DNA of 64,000 nucleotides, taken from positions 186,001 to 250,000 of the forward strand of contig OY782877.1 of NCBI GenBank assembly GCA_963678445.1. The letters run 5' to 3'. Position 1 is the stretch's first letter. Every line of letters begins with the position of its first letter. The notes beneath the pieces are model-generated. The model worked only from the letters and a program-made list of their open reading frames with translations. It had not been told where the DNA came from and searched no databases. Below, one piece after another: positions 26,401-35,939 of the stretch. The position numbers and the translations under genes were made by a program. The stretch is from G963678445 sp963678445. GTDB lineage: Bacteria; Hydrogenedentota; Hydrogenedentia; Hydrogenedentales; G963678445.

Positions 26401-27810
26401 CTATTCTTCTGAGATGTGAATCACGGTAATCTCTGGTTCGCGCTCACCACGTACATAGCGCAATAAAAAGGAGCTCCCCGATTGGGCATGTGACTCTACG
26501 ATACGCTGAAAGTCCGCTACACTGCTTACCGACTCGCGTGCTAGTTCGATAATAACATCGCCGGGCATTAAATGCGCCTTTTCCGCAGGTGAATCAGGTT
26601 CAACCGAATGCACCAGCACCCCTTTCACGCCTTCACGCAATTTAAGACGCTCGATCAATGTCGGCGTCAGATCGCGCAATTCCAAACCAAAGACTTTCGT
26701 CTCTTCACTTGTTGCGCCCGCCACAAGATTCCGCTCTTCAAGCTGCACAACTACTTCCTGCATCTTTCCGTCCCGCCAAATTTCCACCTTCACCGCTTCC
26801 CTTGGAAGATACGAAGAAATAGTACGTACCAGGTCGGTAGCATCCTCGACTACTTTACCATCTATTTTGCGTAATACGTCATACGTCTGTATGCCTGCTC
26901 GTTTCGCGGGCGTGCCAGGCTGTACCTGATCCACAATGGCGCCACGCTGGTCAGGCAATTCCACCGCCTCGGCGAATTCTTTGGCATCTTTGATACTGAC
27001 ACCCAGATACCCCCGCGTTACCTTACCCTTTGCAATCAACTGCGGTATTACCTGTTTGGCGGTATTGATGGGAATAGCGAATCCTATGGAATTTGCGCCA
27101 TAGATAATGGCGACATTGATCCCGATAACGCGACCATGAATGTCCACCAACGGTCCCCCGCTATTACCCAAATTAATAGCAGCGTCTGTCTGAATCAAAT
27201 GTTGGAAAACCAGGCCCTGCATTTGAAGGCCATAAAGCCCTTCGCGGCCCAACGCACTGATATGCCCAAAAGATACTGACCCATCAAAGCCACGCGGACT
27301 GCCAATTGCTATGGAAAACTGCCCTACACGTAAGCCGTCGGAGTCGCCCAATTCAGCTGCGGGTAGTTTTTCCTGCGCATCAACTTTGATAGCGGCCAAA
27401 TCCCCCTCGGGATCTGTCCCCAGCAAGGTGGCAGGATACTCTCTACCATTCCACAAACGCACCACGATTTCCTCTGCATCTTCCACCACATGATTATTGG
27501 TAATAATCACCCCGTCTTCAGAATAGATAAAACCAGATCCCATTCCTTGAGGTCGCGGCAGTTGACGCCGCTGGCCGGGCTCTGGTTTTGGCATACCAAA
27601 GAAACGATAAAACTCTTCCATCCCCTGCGGTAGTTCTGCTGCTTTTCCCTTCACCTCGATACTGACCACTGACGGCCCTACTTTTTCATGTAGTCCTACA
27701 AAGCTGTCCTCCAGCTGCTGTAAAAGTGCACTTTGTGCCATAGCAACGCTGGAGAATATCCCCAGAATTACCAGTATCAGCGTCGCCGCATATCCATTTA
27801 ACTTGGTCAT
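26401..27810 (-). CDS. htrA: Periplasmic HtrA/DegP-type serine protease
   Basis: A 469-residue envelope quality-control protease. A signal peptide ends near AMAQS. The trypsin-like domain has an intact catalytic triad: TNNHVV (His107), GDLAAIKV (Asp137) and GNSGGPL (Ser217). Two PDZ domains follow, the first starting at RGYLGVSI and the second near LRDLTPTLIERL. The length fits DegP/DegQ, including a proline-rich LA-loop insert after residue 70. It is downstream of glnD on the same strand with a 53-base gap and has its own terminator. Confidence 0.95.
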   Translation of the reverse strand: MTKLNGYAATLILVILGIFSSVAMAQSALLQQLEDSFVGLHEKVGPSVVSIEVKGKAAELPQGMEEFYRFFGMPKPEPGQRRQLPRPQGMGSGFIYSEDGVIITNNHVVEDAEEIVVRLWNGREYPATLLGTDPEGDLAAIKVDAQEKLPAAELGDSDGLRVGQFSIAIGSPRGFDGSVSFGHISALGREGLYGLQMQGLVFQHLIQTDAAINLGNSGGPLVDIHGRVIGINVAIIYGANSIGFAIPINTAKQVIPQLIAKGKVTRGYLGVSIKDAKEFAEAVELPDQRGAIVDQVQPGTPAKRAGIQTYDVLRKIDGKVVEDATDLVRTISSYLPREAVKVEIWRDGKMQEVVVQLEERNLVAGATSEETKVFGLELRDLTPTLIERLKLREGVKGVLVHSVEPDSPAEKAHLMPGDVIIELARESVSSVADFQRIVESHAQSGSSFLLRYVRGEREPEITVIHISEE

Positions 27811-27863
27811 TATTTTCTTCTCCTTTTACACTACGCCCTGTAGCGGCAAATTCAACCCAGTCG

Positions 27864-30560
27864 CTAGGCACCATACGAAGTGGTGGAAGTTTTATCCACC
27901 GCAACAAGAATTGCCTTGCTAATTTCCTCCTGCTCCGTCTCCTCCAGTATTTTACCCTTTTTGTTGCGCACATAAAATGCATCATGAACACGACGTGCAT
28001 CGGTCATAATCCTTGCCGCAAAAATGTCCAGGCCCGCCGTTGCCAACGCCTGAGCCATATCATACAAAACCCCTGTACGGTCCCCTGTATCCACATCGAT
28101 CACGGTGTCCGTCGCCGATGCCGCGTTATCAAATAAAACCCGTGTACGCACCGGCACACGCGGTTGCAACAAAGCAAATAAACGTTTACGCGCCTGTTCT
28201 ACATAATCCTGTACCGATTTACCTTCTTCTAAAACGGCCTGCAATACCTTCTCTATTCCCTTAACCTGTGATTTTGTCAACGGTCCGCCACTGACAGCCC
28301 CCTTCACCATAAACGAATCAAGCACTATGCCATCATCTCCCGTAAATAAGGCCGCACTTTCCACATCAATCAATTGCGATGAAAATGCACCTGCAATTTT
28401 GGCAAATAATCCGTGCTGATCGCGTGTACAGATCAAGACCTCGCTTACCCGACCCGACGAATGAGGTCGGCATTGCACTGCGAGTGGACCTTCATGCGCC
28501 GCCTCCCAACAGTTCATATGCCATACAATACGTTCTGGTGCATAGGAAACAAAATAGCGCTCGCCCAAACAACGCACATAGTTCTCTAGTTCTTCCCTTG
28601 TACGCTCAGGGGCGCAATCGCAAATCCACCCCATCTTCGGCAACGTCCAGAATTCTTCCTCCTCCACTAATTCTGCACGCCCGGAAAGCAAACGCTCCGC
28701 CTTCAGAAAAAGTTTCAACAGCAAAGCGCCTTTCCACTCATTCCAGACTTCCGGACCAACTGCCGCCAGATCGGCATAGGTTAAGAGGAGCAACATCCGG
28801 AGGCGTTCCTCCGACTTCATAGTCTCTGCGAACTCCCGCACAATACGGACGTCGTTCGTGTCCCGGTAAAAAGCAATATTTGTCATTACCATATGATGAC
28901 GGACCAAAAACAGCACCTGCTCCACCTCCTCCTTGGGCAAGGCAATCCGTTCACAAATCCGCTCAGCGATTTCCACCCCCACCTCCACATGTTCCTCTCC
29001 TTCCGCCTTACCCAAATCGTGCAACAGCGTCGCCAATACCAACACATGCGGATACCGAACCTGTTCCCACACCTGACGCAGCACACGCCCGACGGTATCC
29101 TCCGGCTTATCCAATTCCGCCAACACCTCAACCGCACGCAGGGTATGCTCGTCTACCGGGTAACTATGAAAATCTGCATATCGCACCATCCCCTGCACGG
29201 CCGCAAACTCCGGCATATATGCCGCTAACAGCCCCGTATGCGCCGCCTGACGCAGAGCAATCGCCGCATAGGTGGGACGGCGGCATATTGCCAAAAAATA
29301 GCGCTGCACCATATAGTTAGACCGGAATGTATCCGTCACCAAGGCTAAGTTATCACGTACCCAGCACACGGTGGCATAGCTCAACGGCGCACGACGCCGA
29401 CCTGCCTCCCAAAAGATCTCCATCAAACGCGCCGGGTTTTCCTCAAACCATTTTCCATCCCCGATATTGGCGCACAATTGCCCTTGATACACCTGAAAAT
29501 GAGAACGTCCCGGCCCACCGCGCTCTGTAAAATCCACCTCCAAAACGCCATCGCACAAACGCACCACTGTATACAAGAACCAGCGCAACTTTCGCGCTGC
29601 ACTGTAATAATCCTGCATAAGTCGATCAAGCGCCGCCTGCGCATCCCCCCCATAATGAAAAGCGCGCACCAGATGACGTTGCGCATCAAAAGTCAACCGG
29701 TTTTCCTCACGCTCAAAATAGAAATGAAGCTCATTGCGCACCCGCCAGATATAATCCAGCCCCTCCACCAACGCCAACGCATCCTCACTGGTGATATAAC
29801 CCAAACGCTCCATTTCATCCAGAGAAGAAACCCCATAGCGCAACCGCAACATCCACAACGCGGCATGGTAATCCCGCAAGCCCCCCACGCTCTCCTTTAC
29901 ATCGGGTTCCAGCGCATATAGGTCACGAAAGGCCTCTGGCAAAGCCTCCGGCGTCTCGCGCAGCCTTAGCTTTTCTTGCAACACCTCCCCTTGACGCTGC
30001 ATCACTTTTTCCAAACGCATCTGTAAACGTGCAAATATGGTAGTACTTCCCGCCACCAAGCGGGCTTGCGCGTAGGATGTATAAACACTGCTATCCTTTT
30101 CGGCCAGTTTGCCTACCTCCGCAACACGAAAAATACCATGTCCGACCTTCAACCCCACATCCCAAAAAAACGGCAGTACATACGTATTCAACGCCGTTAT
30201 CTCATCCGTCAGTTTACGATCATAAACCAGGCATATATCCAAATCGGAATAGGGACTCATCTCACCGCGACCATAACCACCCAATGCACACACGGCTACA
30301 CGCGACAGCACCTTGGCCTTTGGAGAAACAGCACGAGACCCCAAAGTAACAATACCCCGCACCAGCGTATCAGCCACTTCCGCAAACTGATGCACTACCG
30401 CACTACCGGACTCTCCCGACGCATGGCGCTGCTGTAGCGCAGCCCATTGCGTTTTCACATAGGCCTGTGCCGCCTCAATGACAGCCTCACGCGACACATC
30501 CGCCAAAGCAGCGTCATCCGCATCTGCCCACGCAAGCAAAGTTAAAAAATCGTGCTGCAC
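27864..30560 (-). CDS. glnD: [Protein-PII] uridylyltransferase / uridylyl-removing enzyme
   Basis: GlnD senses glutamine and modifies the PII protein, controlling nitrogen metabolism. The 898-residue length and domain order fit: a nucleotidyltransferase domain with GGYGRGE (94-100) and DLD (106-108), a helical linker, an HD phosphohydrolase domain with LLHDLGKAEG near residue 515, and two C-terminal ACT domains (ICTRDQHGLFAKIAGAFSS and DTGDRTGVLYDMAQALATA). Both activities should be intact. The start is GTG at 30558-30560 with AGGAG seven bases upstream. No glnB or glnA lies in the window. Confidence 0.95.
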   Translation of the reverse strand: MQHDFLTLLAWADADDAALADVSREAVIEAAQAYVKTQWAALQQRHASGESGSAVVHQFAEVADTLVRGIVTLGSRAVSPKAKVLSRVAVCALGGYGRGEMSPYSDLDICLVYDRKLTDEITALNTYVLPFFWDVGLKVGHGIFRVAEVGKLAEKDSSVYTSYAQARLVAGSTTIFARLQMRLEKVMQRQGEVLQEKLRLRETPEALPEAFRDLYALEPDVKESVGGLRDYHAALWMLRLRYGVSSLDEMERLGYITSEDALALVEGLDYIWRVRNELHFYFEREENRLTFDAQRHLVRAFHYGGDAQAALDRLMQDYYSAARKLRWFLYTVVRLCDGVLEVDFTERGGPGRSHFQVYQGQLCANIGDGKWFEENPARLMEIFWEAGRRRAPLSYATVCWVRDNLALVTDTFRSNYMVQRYFLAICRRPTYAAIALRQAAHTGLLAAYMPEFAAVQGMVRYADFHSYPVDEHTLRAVEVLAELDKPEDTVGRVLRQVWEQVRYPHVLVLATLLHDLGKAEGEEHVEVGVEIAERICERIALPKEEVEQVLFLVRHHMVMTNIAFYRDTNDVRIVREFAETMKSEERLRMLLLLTYADLAAVGPEVWNEWKGALLLKLFLKAERLLSGRAELVEEEEFWTLPKMGWICDCAPERTREELENYVRCLGERYFVSYAPERIVWHMNCWEAAHEGPLAVQCRPHSSGRVSEVLICTRDQHGLFAKIAGAFSSQLIDVESAALFTGDDGIVLDSFMVKGAVSGGPLTKSQVKGIEKVLQAVLEEGKSVQDYVEQARKRLFALLQPRVPVRTRVLFDNAASATDTVIDVDTGDRTGVLYDMAQALATAGLDIFAARIMTDARRVHDAFYVRNKKGKILEETEQEEISKAILVAVDKTSTTSYGA

Positions 30561-31186
30561 ATCTACTCCTGTCGTACTGAATTAGGTAGTCAGCCAAAAA
30601 ACATTACATCAACCAGCGCTTTATAGCAGCCGGACACAATAGAAAGCCATCGTCGACACCTCCTTTAAGCACCGACTCTAACAATACTGTACCCACTAGC
30701 TCAAGAGTGCTCTTTCTCATTGCCTAAAAACACCGCCACAACACGCGGGAGGGGAATACAGGCTCCTTCTCAATAAAGGCCTGCATCGCTCTCTTCTCAA
30801 CCAGCTATACTTACATCGCATCCTGCCCAGGATCGATAAGCAACGCAGCACAGAAGTCTCCTCTCTGATGCGGACGATTCCCCGTAAGATAATACATTCC
30901 ATTTTCTTCCTGCAACGAACTCTATACCTTCAATTTTCAAAAAAACGCCTGCTTTTCCCCCAATAAGACTTGCAGGCGTATAGGTAAAAGGCCCTATCCT
31001 CATCCACATCATCGATACTATTAAAATAAATTCAATAACCTATGCTGAAACAACATTTCTTATACTCTCGACAGAGAAAGAGTCATATTGAGTGCATACC
31101 AACAAAACGCTATAGTATTTTTATAAAGATGCTTTTTTCCCCATATCTGTACAACCAAATTTACAACAAAAACAGGAGCGCGCACA
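30561..31186. other. Long intergenic region with an orphan terminator
   Basis: About 626 bases between the divergent glnD and the glycosidase-like gene. It contains an intrinsic terminator reading leftwards (30939-30979) with no coding gene in front of it, and short open frames without recognisable content. A small RNA on the minus strand is possible. Confidence 0.5.
30939..30979 (-). terminator. Orphan intrinsic terminator
   Basis: On the minus strand ACGCCTGC and GCAGGCGT form an 8-bp stem with a 19-base loop, followed directly by seven T residues. No coding gene ends nearby on this strand. Confidence 0.65.
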
Positions 31187-32794
31187 ATGGCCAAAAAATG
31201 CGGTTTATATGCACTCGCATCACTAGGCATTCTTATAGGAATTCTCACACCAGACACAAAAGCGCAAGAAGAACCTCTATCCTACACGGAACAAAACAGA
31301 CAGGCCATGCTGACATGTTGGCGATTTATGCAGGGATGGCTACAACACACCGATCCTAAAACCGGCCTCATCCCACGCAATCTCAAACGCGATTTTTACT
31401 GGAATGCCAAAGACGCCGCCGCCGATAACTACCCATTCATGGTGCTCACCTCCTTCTTTACTGACCAGCAGCAATTTACCGGTCCCATGCGCACAATGCT
31501 GGAAACAGAACAGCGTCTTTGCAACCGTGTTGGACGCCTACCCGACGACTACCTCTTTTCCACCCAAAGTTTCCGCACCCAACAACCAGAGTTGGATGCG
31601 CTCATCTTCGGCGCCAGTGAATATGTTAAGGACGGCTTGCTCCCCTTAACGGAATGGCTGGGACCTGACAGCCCGTGGGCAACGCGTATGCTGGGCCTAT
31701 TGGAAGATATCTGGAAACATGCCCACATTAAGACGGAAACCGGTCTTGTTCCCAGCACATCGCACGAGGTAGCGGGAGAAATGATGCAAAGTCTTTCTCG
31801 GATGTACTGGATGACCGGAGAGGATGCTTTCAAAGAGCGGGCTTTCCAATTGGCCGCCTATTATTTCGAACACCATCTCCCTACCCAAACCGACCACCTC
31901 TCTCTGGACGATCACGGCTGCGAAGTCATCAGCGGCTTGTCCGAAGCATACTACCTGGCTGCACAGAAAGCGCCTAAAAAACACGCCCTGTGGCGCCCCG
32001 CCATGCACGCCATGCTCGACTGCATTCTGGAAGTAGGAATAGATTCAAAAGGCTTAATGTATATGTCGGTCGACCCTAAACGAGGCAAAATAAAAAAACG
32101 GGAACGAACGGATAATTGGGGGTACAACTATAACGCCTTCGCCCTCGTCGGAAAACTGGATAACATTCCACGCTATATCGACGCTATTCAGCACGTTTTG
32201 GACAACCTGATGCGCAGCAAAGACTACCCTTGGGAAAACAATAGCGCCGACGGTTTCGCCGATGCACTGGAAGGCTGCCTGAATCTAATAAATCGCTATC
32301 CATCTGAACAAGCCACCGCTTGGGCGGACTATACCGCACAACGCCTGATCAATGTGCAACGAGATAGTGGTATCTTTGAAGGATGGCACGGCGATGGCAA
32401 TGGCGCACGCACATTGATAATGTACGCCCTCTGGAAAAGCCAGGGAACATACGTACAACCCTGGCGCGCCGACATCGGTATAGGGGCGAACTGGGATGAA
32501 AGGACCCAAACCTTGACTATTACCGTGCAAACACAATGGCCCTACACCGGCAAACTCCATTTCGACCGTGCCCGACACCAACGCTACCTGCACCTACCCG
32601 AAGACTACCCCCGCATCAACCAATTCCCCGAATGGTTCACTCTCACCCCCTCGACCACTTACCAGATTCGCATGGGAGACGACAACGTTAAAACCATTAC
32701 CACCAAAGAACTCGAAAACGGATTACCCATCGTTATTCCAGAAGATAACTCCCTCCAGCTAATAATAACCCCACATATAGACTCCTCCCGATGA
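31187..32794 (+). CDS. Secreted all-alpha glycosidase-like protein
   Basis: 535 residues with a signal peptide (MAKKCGLYALASLGILIGIL, cleavage near TKAQE). The mature protein is mostly helical with repeated aromatic-rich segments (LTCWRFMQGWLQHTDPKTG, SLSRMYWMTGEDAFKERA, DNWGYNYNAFALVG) of the kind seen in alpha/alpha six-hairpin glycosidases and lyases. A small beta-rich domain ends it. I cannot place it in a numbered family or name catalytic residues with confidence; acidic candidates lie in LSLDDHGCEV. The start has CAGGAG nine bases upstream. It is monocistronic. Confidence 0.72.
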   Translation: MAKKCGLYALASLGILIGILTPDTKAQEEPLSYTEQNRQAMLTCWRFMQGWLQHTDPKTGLIPRNLKRDFYWNAKDAAADNYPFMVLTSFFTDQQQFTGPMRTMLETEQRLCNRVGRLPDDYLFSTQSFRTQQPELDALIFGASEYVKDGLLPLTEWLGPDSPWATRMLGLLEDIWKHAHIKTETGLVPSTSHEVAGEMMQSLSRMYWMTGEDAFKERAFQLAAYYFEHHLPTQTDHLSLDDHGCEVISGLSEAYYLAAQKAPKKHALWRPAMHAMLDCILEVGIDSKGLMYMSVDPKRGKIKKRERTDNWGYNYNAFALVGKLDNIPRYIDAIQHVLDNLMRSKDYPWENNSADGFADALEGCLNLINRYPSEQATAWADYTAQRLINVQRDSGIFEGWHGDGNGARTLIMYALWKSQGTYVQPWRADIGIGANWDERTQTLTITVQTQWPYTGKLHFDRARHQRYLHLPEDYPRINQFPEWFTLTPSTTYQIRMGDDNVKTITTKELENGLPIVIPEDNSLQLIITPHIDSSR

Positions 32795-33240
32795 CCCAAA
32801 AACACGGGTAAAAACAATAAAAACCTTTCAATGTACCTGTAAATAAGGTAAAATAAACGTGTTTCACTTAAAAAATTACATAGCAACCCAGGGTCATACA
32901 AAACTACACCAAGTGAGCACAATACAGGTAATATACGCCCCTTGCCGCTTGTGACCACAGCAAATTTTTTTACGATAGCTTTTTCAAAACCAAAACAATT
33001 AAAAACCATTGATATGGTTGGGCATGGTCTATGCCTATAAAAAATACTGGGGTTTCTTTGCTTCCTTCTTTTTCCTTCAGTCCTGCGACCGCAAGCAGGA
33101 CGTATGGTACTTGACGTGGGTAGACAGAGCGAGGCTAACTTAAATATTCGTTTTTCTTTGCTTCTTTCTTTTTTCGTAAAAAGAAAGAAGGCTCTATAAA
33201 AAAACAAAATTAATATGAATTACTAAACAGGAATCTACGC
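32795..33240. other. Intergenic region with a repeat copy
   Basis: About 446 bases. The left part is AT-rich without features; a diverged copy of the dispersed repeat and a T-rich hairpin occupy 33079-33192, before the receiver-domain gene. Confidence 0.55.
33079..33192 (+). repeat. Dispersed hairpin repeat (copy C) with a terminator-like tail
   Basis: CAGTCCTGCGACCGCAAGCA, then GTATGGTACTTGACG, correspond to the first and second blocks of the family. The end, TTCTTTCTTTTTTCG / AAAAAGAAAGAA, is a hairpin also present at the end of the copy at 43777. It is 3' of the co-oriented glycosidase-like gene. Confidence 0.6.
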
Positions 33241-33660
33241 ATGAAAACATTGGTGGTTGATGATGTAGAAGTAAATCGAAGGTTGGTAAAAAAAATTGTT
33301 TCGCCATACGGACAATGTGATCAAGCCCCCGATTCGCGTACTGCAGTTGCCCTGTTTCAGAAAGCATGGAAAGAAGATACGCCCTACAATCTGATATGCC
33401 TGGATATTATGATGCCCGAAATTGACGGGCAGGATTTGTTACTTGCATTGCGCCAAATTGAAAAAAAAATGCATGTAACTACGCAACAACAGGCTAAAAT
33501 TATCATGATTACCGCCTGCAATCAACCCCACGCTGTTCTAAGCAGCCGCAAACGTGGATGCGACGCCTATCTCATCAAACCCATCGGAACGGTAGAGCTG
33601 CGCCACGAATTAGTTCGCTTGGGATTGATTTCAGAGGACGCATCGGAAACCGAATCGTAG
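33241..33660 (+). CDS. Stand-alone response regulator receiver domain protein
   Basis: A 139-residue CheY-like protein with no output domain. The acidic pair Asp7/Asp8 in VVDDVE, the phospho-acceptor Asp55 in CLDIMMPE, the switch Thr91 in MITACN and Lys113 in LIKP are all present, so it should be phosphorylatable. It has no adjacent kinase or chemotaxis gene. The ATG follows an AGGAA at suitable distance. Its role could be in a phosphorelay or motility; the context does not decide. Confidence 0.88.
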   Translation: MKTLVVDDVEVNRRLVKKIVSPYGQCDQAPDSRTAVALFQKAWKEDTPYNLICLDIMMPEIDGQDLLLALRQIEKKMHVTTQQQAKIIMITACNQPHAVLSSRKRGCDAYLIKPIGTVELRHELVRLGLISEDASETES

Positions 33661-33751
33661 GGCAAGACGTACAAAACCTTTGTTACGCCTTCGCTACGCA
33701 AACCAAAAGGATATCCTTCGTAAGCCCCGTCCGATTCTCCCTACACGCTTC

Positions 33752-35041
33752 CTAAAACTCCGGAGATGGCGCCTGATAAGCCTGCGTCAGGTAGCGACGT
33801 GCCTCGCCTGCCGTATACAACGAACCGGTAACGAGTAAGGGGCAGTCCTCCGAAGCTAAGCTAAGCCCATAGTCAATCGCATCTGAAAGTGAAGCACGCA
33901 CATCGTAGGAATTCGTTCGTGCCACTTGCCCCAATGCATCTACCGCCATAGCGCGCTTACCGGTAAATTGTGACAAAATCAGTTTCTGACTTATGGGACG
34001 TAATGCCGCCAGGATTCCCTCAGCGTCTTTGTCCGACGAAATAGCCAATACGGTAATAGCTTGTGATACAGCTTGCGCTAACTGACGCGCCCCCGCTGCA
34101 TTATGCGCCACATCAATAATTACCGGCGGCGTAAATCCTGCCAAGCGCTCTAAACGACAGGGCCAGCATGCTTCTGCCAGTCCCGTAACAATGGCCTTCG
34201 AATCCAACCGAGGAAAATCAGGCTGTAAAGCTTCGGCCATCGCTACTGCCAAGGCCGCATTGCCCCCTTGATGTGCCCCCGCCAATGACAGTGGAACGTC
34301 TTGTAACTGGTTTGCAGCAGAAGTGTACGAAATCCGCTGCTGAAATGAAGTACCCGCCAAGGTATATGAAAAATCCCGTCCACAGCAAGAGCATGAAGTG
34401 TCTAACGCTGCCGCCCGTTCCTCAATTACGCTTCGGGCAGATTCGTACATCTCACCCAAGACTGCTGGCACGCCTTCTTTAAGAATACCTGCTTTTTCGA
34501 AAGCAATTTTTTCAATGGAGTCACCCAGATACTGCGTATGCTCCAAATCAATATTGGTAACCGCCGTCAGATGCGGATGCAGCACGTTGGTTGCGTCCAG
34601 ACGACCACCCATGCCTACTTCTACCAAGGCAATGTCTACACGCGCCTGAGCAAAATACCGAAATGCGATCGCAGTGCACATCTCAAAAAAAGTAGGCGGC
34701 GGTGTCATTGTTTCCGCAATACCGCGAAAAAACTGGATCTGTTCATCCAGATCGCCTTGGGAGATAGATGCACCATTAATCTGAAAACGTTCGCGCAACG
34801 ACACAAGATGGGGGCTGGTAAAGCGTCCCACACGATAACCGGCCGCCATCAGCACACGCTGGAGCAGTGCGAGTACACTTCCTTTTCCATTGGTACCCGC
34901 CACATGCACGCTGGGATACTGCTGCTGGGGCTGTTGGGCCTGCTGTAACAAATGGGTAATGTTGTGCAGACCCAGTTTGACGCCATGTAAGGTCAAACCA
35001 AGTAAATACTTCTCTAAAGCCTCGGAAGAAAGTCGGGTCAT
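33752..35041 (-). CDS. folC: Bifunctional folylpolyglutamate / dihydrofolate synthase
   Basis: Adds glutamate to dihydropteroate and to folates in the cytosol, in the Mur ligase family. The ATP loop is VAGTNGKGSVLALL near residue 50, and ALVEVGMGGRLDATN is the family's second signature. At 429 residues the length is normal. Its start overlaps the accD stop by ATGA (35038-35041), the accD-folC order known from many bacteria. Identification is firm. Confidence 0.94.
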   Translation of the reverse strand: MTRLSSEALEKYLLGLTLHGVKLGLHNITHLLQQAQQPQQQYPSVHVAGTNGKGSVLALLQRVLMAAGYRVGRFTSPHLVSLRERFQINGASISQGDLDEQIQFFRGIAETMTPPPTFFEMCTAIAFRYFAQARVDIALVEVGMGGRLDATNVLHPHLTAVTNIDLEHTQYLGDSIEKIAFEKAGILKEGVPAVLGEMYESARSVIEERAAALDTSCSCCGRDFSYTLAGTSFQQRISYTSAANQLQDVPLSLAGAHQGGNAALAVAMAEALQPDFPRLDSKAIVTGLAEACWPCRLERLAGFTPPVIIDVAHNAAGARQLAQAVSQAITVLAISSDKDAEGILAALRPISQKLILSQFTGKRAMAVDALGQVARTNSYDVRASLSDAIDYGLSLASEDCPLLVTGSLYTAGEARRYLTQAYQAPSPEF

Positions 35042-35931
35042 GAAGAGGTACTTTCCGGCAAGACTTGCGCCCTCCCTGGCGACGCATTCGGTGGTGTTAA
35101 GTAGCGCACAAGACGCGCCAATAACGGACGTAACTCCGCGCGTGGTACAATTTGATCGATAAAACCATTCTCAAATTGATATTCCGCACGCTGAAACCCT
35201 TCTGGCAACTTAACCTTCAGCGCGCCTTCAATCAGCCGTGCACCCGCAAAACCAATATAAGCACCCGGTTCAGCCAGGATAATATCCCCCAGGCTGGCAA
35301 AGCTAGCCAGTACGCCCCCAGAGGTAGGGTCGGTCATCACCGTAATATAGGGCACCCCGGCCTCACGCACCTGACGTATTGCGTCGGCTGTCTTGGCCAT
35401 CTGCATCAGCGCAAGGATACCCTCTTGCATGCGCGCGCCGCCCGATGCTGTAAATACCACCAATGGGCTAAGACTGCGTACTGCATCTCCCGCCAGACGA
35501 ACCAGTTTTTCACCCAACGCCGAGCCCATACTGGCCATCATGAAGCGGGAATCCATAATACCTAATGCAATACGACGCCCCTCAATCGCAGCAAAGCCGG
35601 TAAGCAGAGCCTCATTCAGTCCCGATTCCTGCTGTGCGCGCGCCACCCGCTCGGGATATCCTTTCGCCCCCACGCAGAATTGCAAAGGGTCCACCGTCGT
35701 CACATCGGCATGCGTTTCCTCAAAAGAACCGGTATCCACCAAATAGGCCAGACGCGTCTGCGCTCCAATTCGATAATGATGTGCACAGACCGGACAGACC
35801 TGTAGATTCTTCTCTACCTCATTGCGATAGGTAGTCTGGCGGCATTTGGGACACTTTATCCACAGCCCGTCAGGAATCTCTTTCTTCCTGCGCACACCGA
35901 CCCGAAACTTTTTCCGTTTCAAAAAAGCCAT
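35038..35931 (-). CDS. accD: Acetyl-CoA carboxylase carboxyltransferase subunit beta
   Basis: Carboxyltransferase beta subunit that, with AccA, forms malonyl-CoA for fatty acid synthesis. The N-terminal zinc ribbon is intact (CPKCRQTTYRNEVEKNLQVC, then PVC), followed by the crotonase-like domain with SGGARMQEGILALMQMAKT and TDPTSGGVLASFA. Length 297 is typical. It is coupled to folC by an ATGA overlap and follows the zinc-ribbon coiled-coil gene after an 8-base gap. accA is not in the window. Confidence 0.96.
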   Translation of the reverse strand: MAFLKRKKFRVGVRRKKEIPDGLWIKCPKCRQTTYRNEVEKNLQVCPVCAHHYRIGAQTRLAYLVDTGSFEETHADVTTVDPLQFCVGAKGYPERVARAQQESGLNEALLTGFAAIEGRRIALGIMDSRFMMASMGSALGEKLVRLAGDAVRSLSPLVVFTASGGARMQEGILALMQMAKTADAIRQVREAGVPYITVMTDPTSGGVLASFASLGDIILAEPGAYIGFAGARLIEGALKVKLPEGFQRAEYQFENGFIDQIVPRAELRPLLARLVRYLTPPNASPGRAQVLPESTSS

Positions 35932-35939
35932 AGCAACGA

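Noticed and set aside
30797..31012. 71-codon minus-strand frame in the gap after glnD
   Set aside because: It overlaps the orphan terminator and shows no family signature; alternative frames are equally open.
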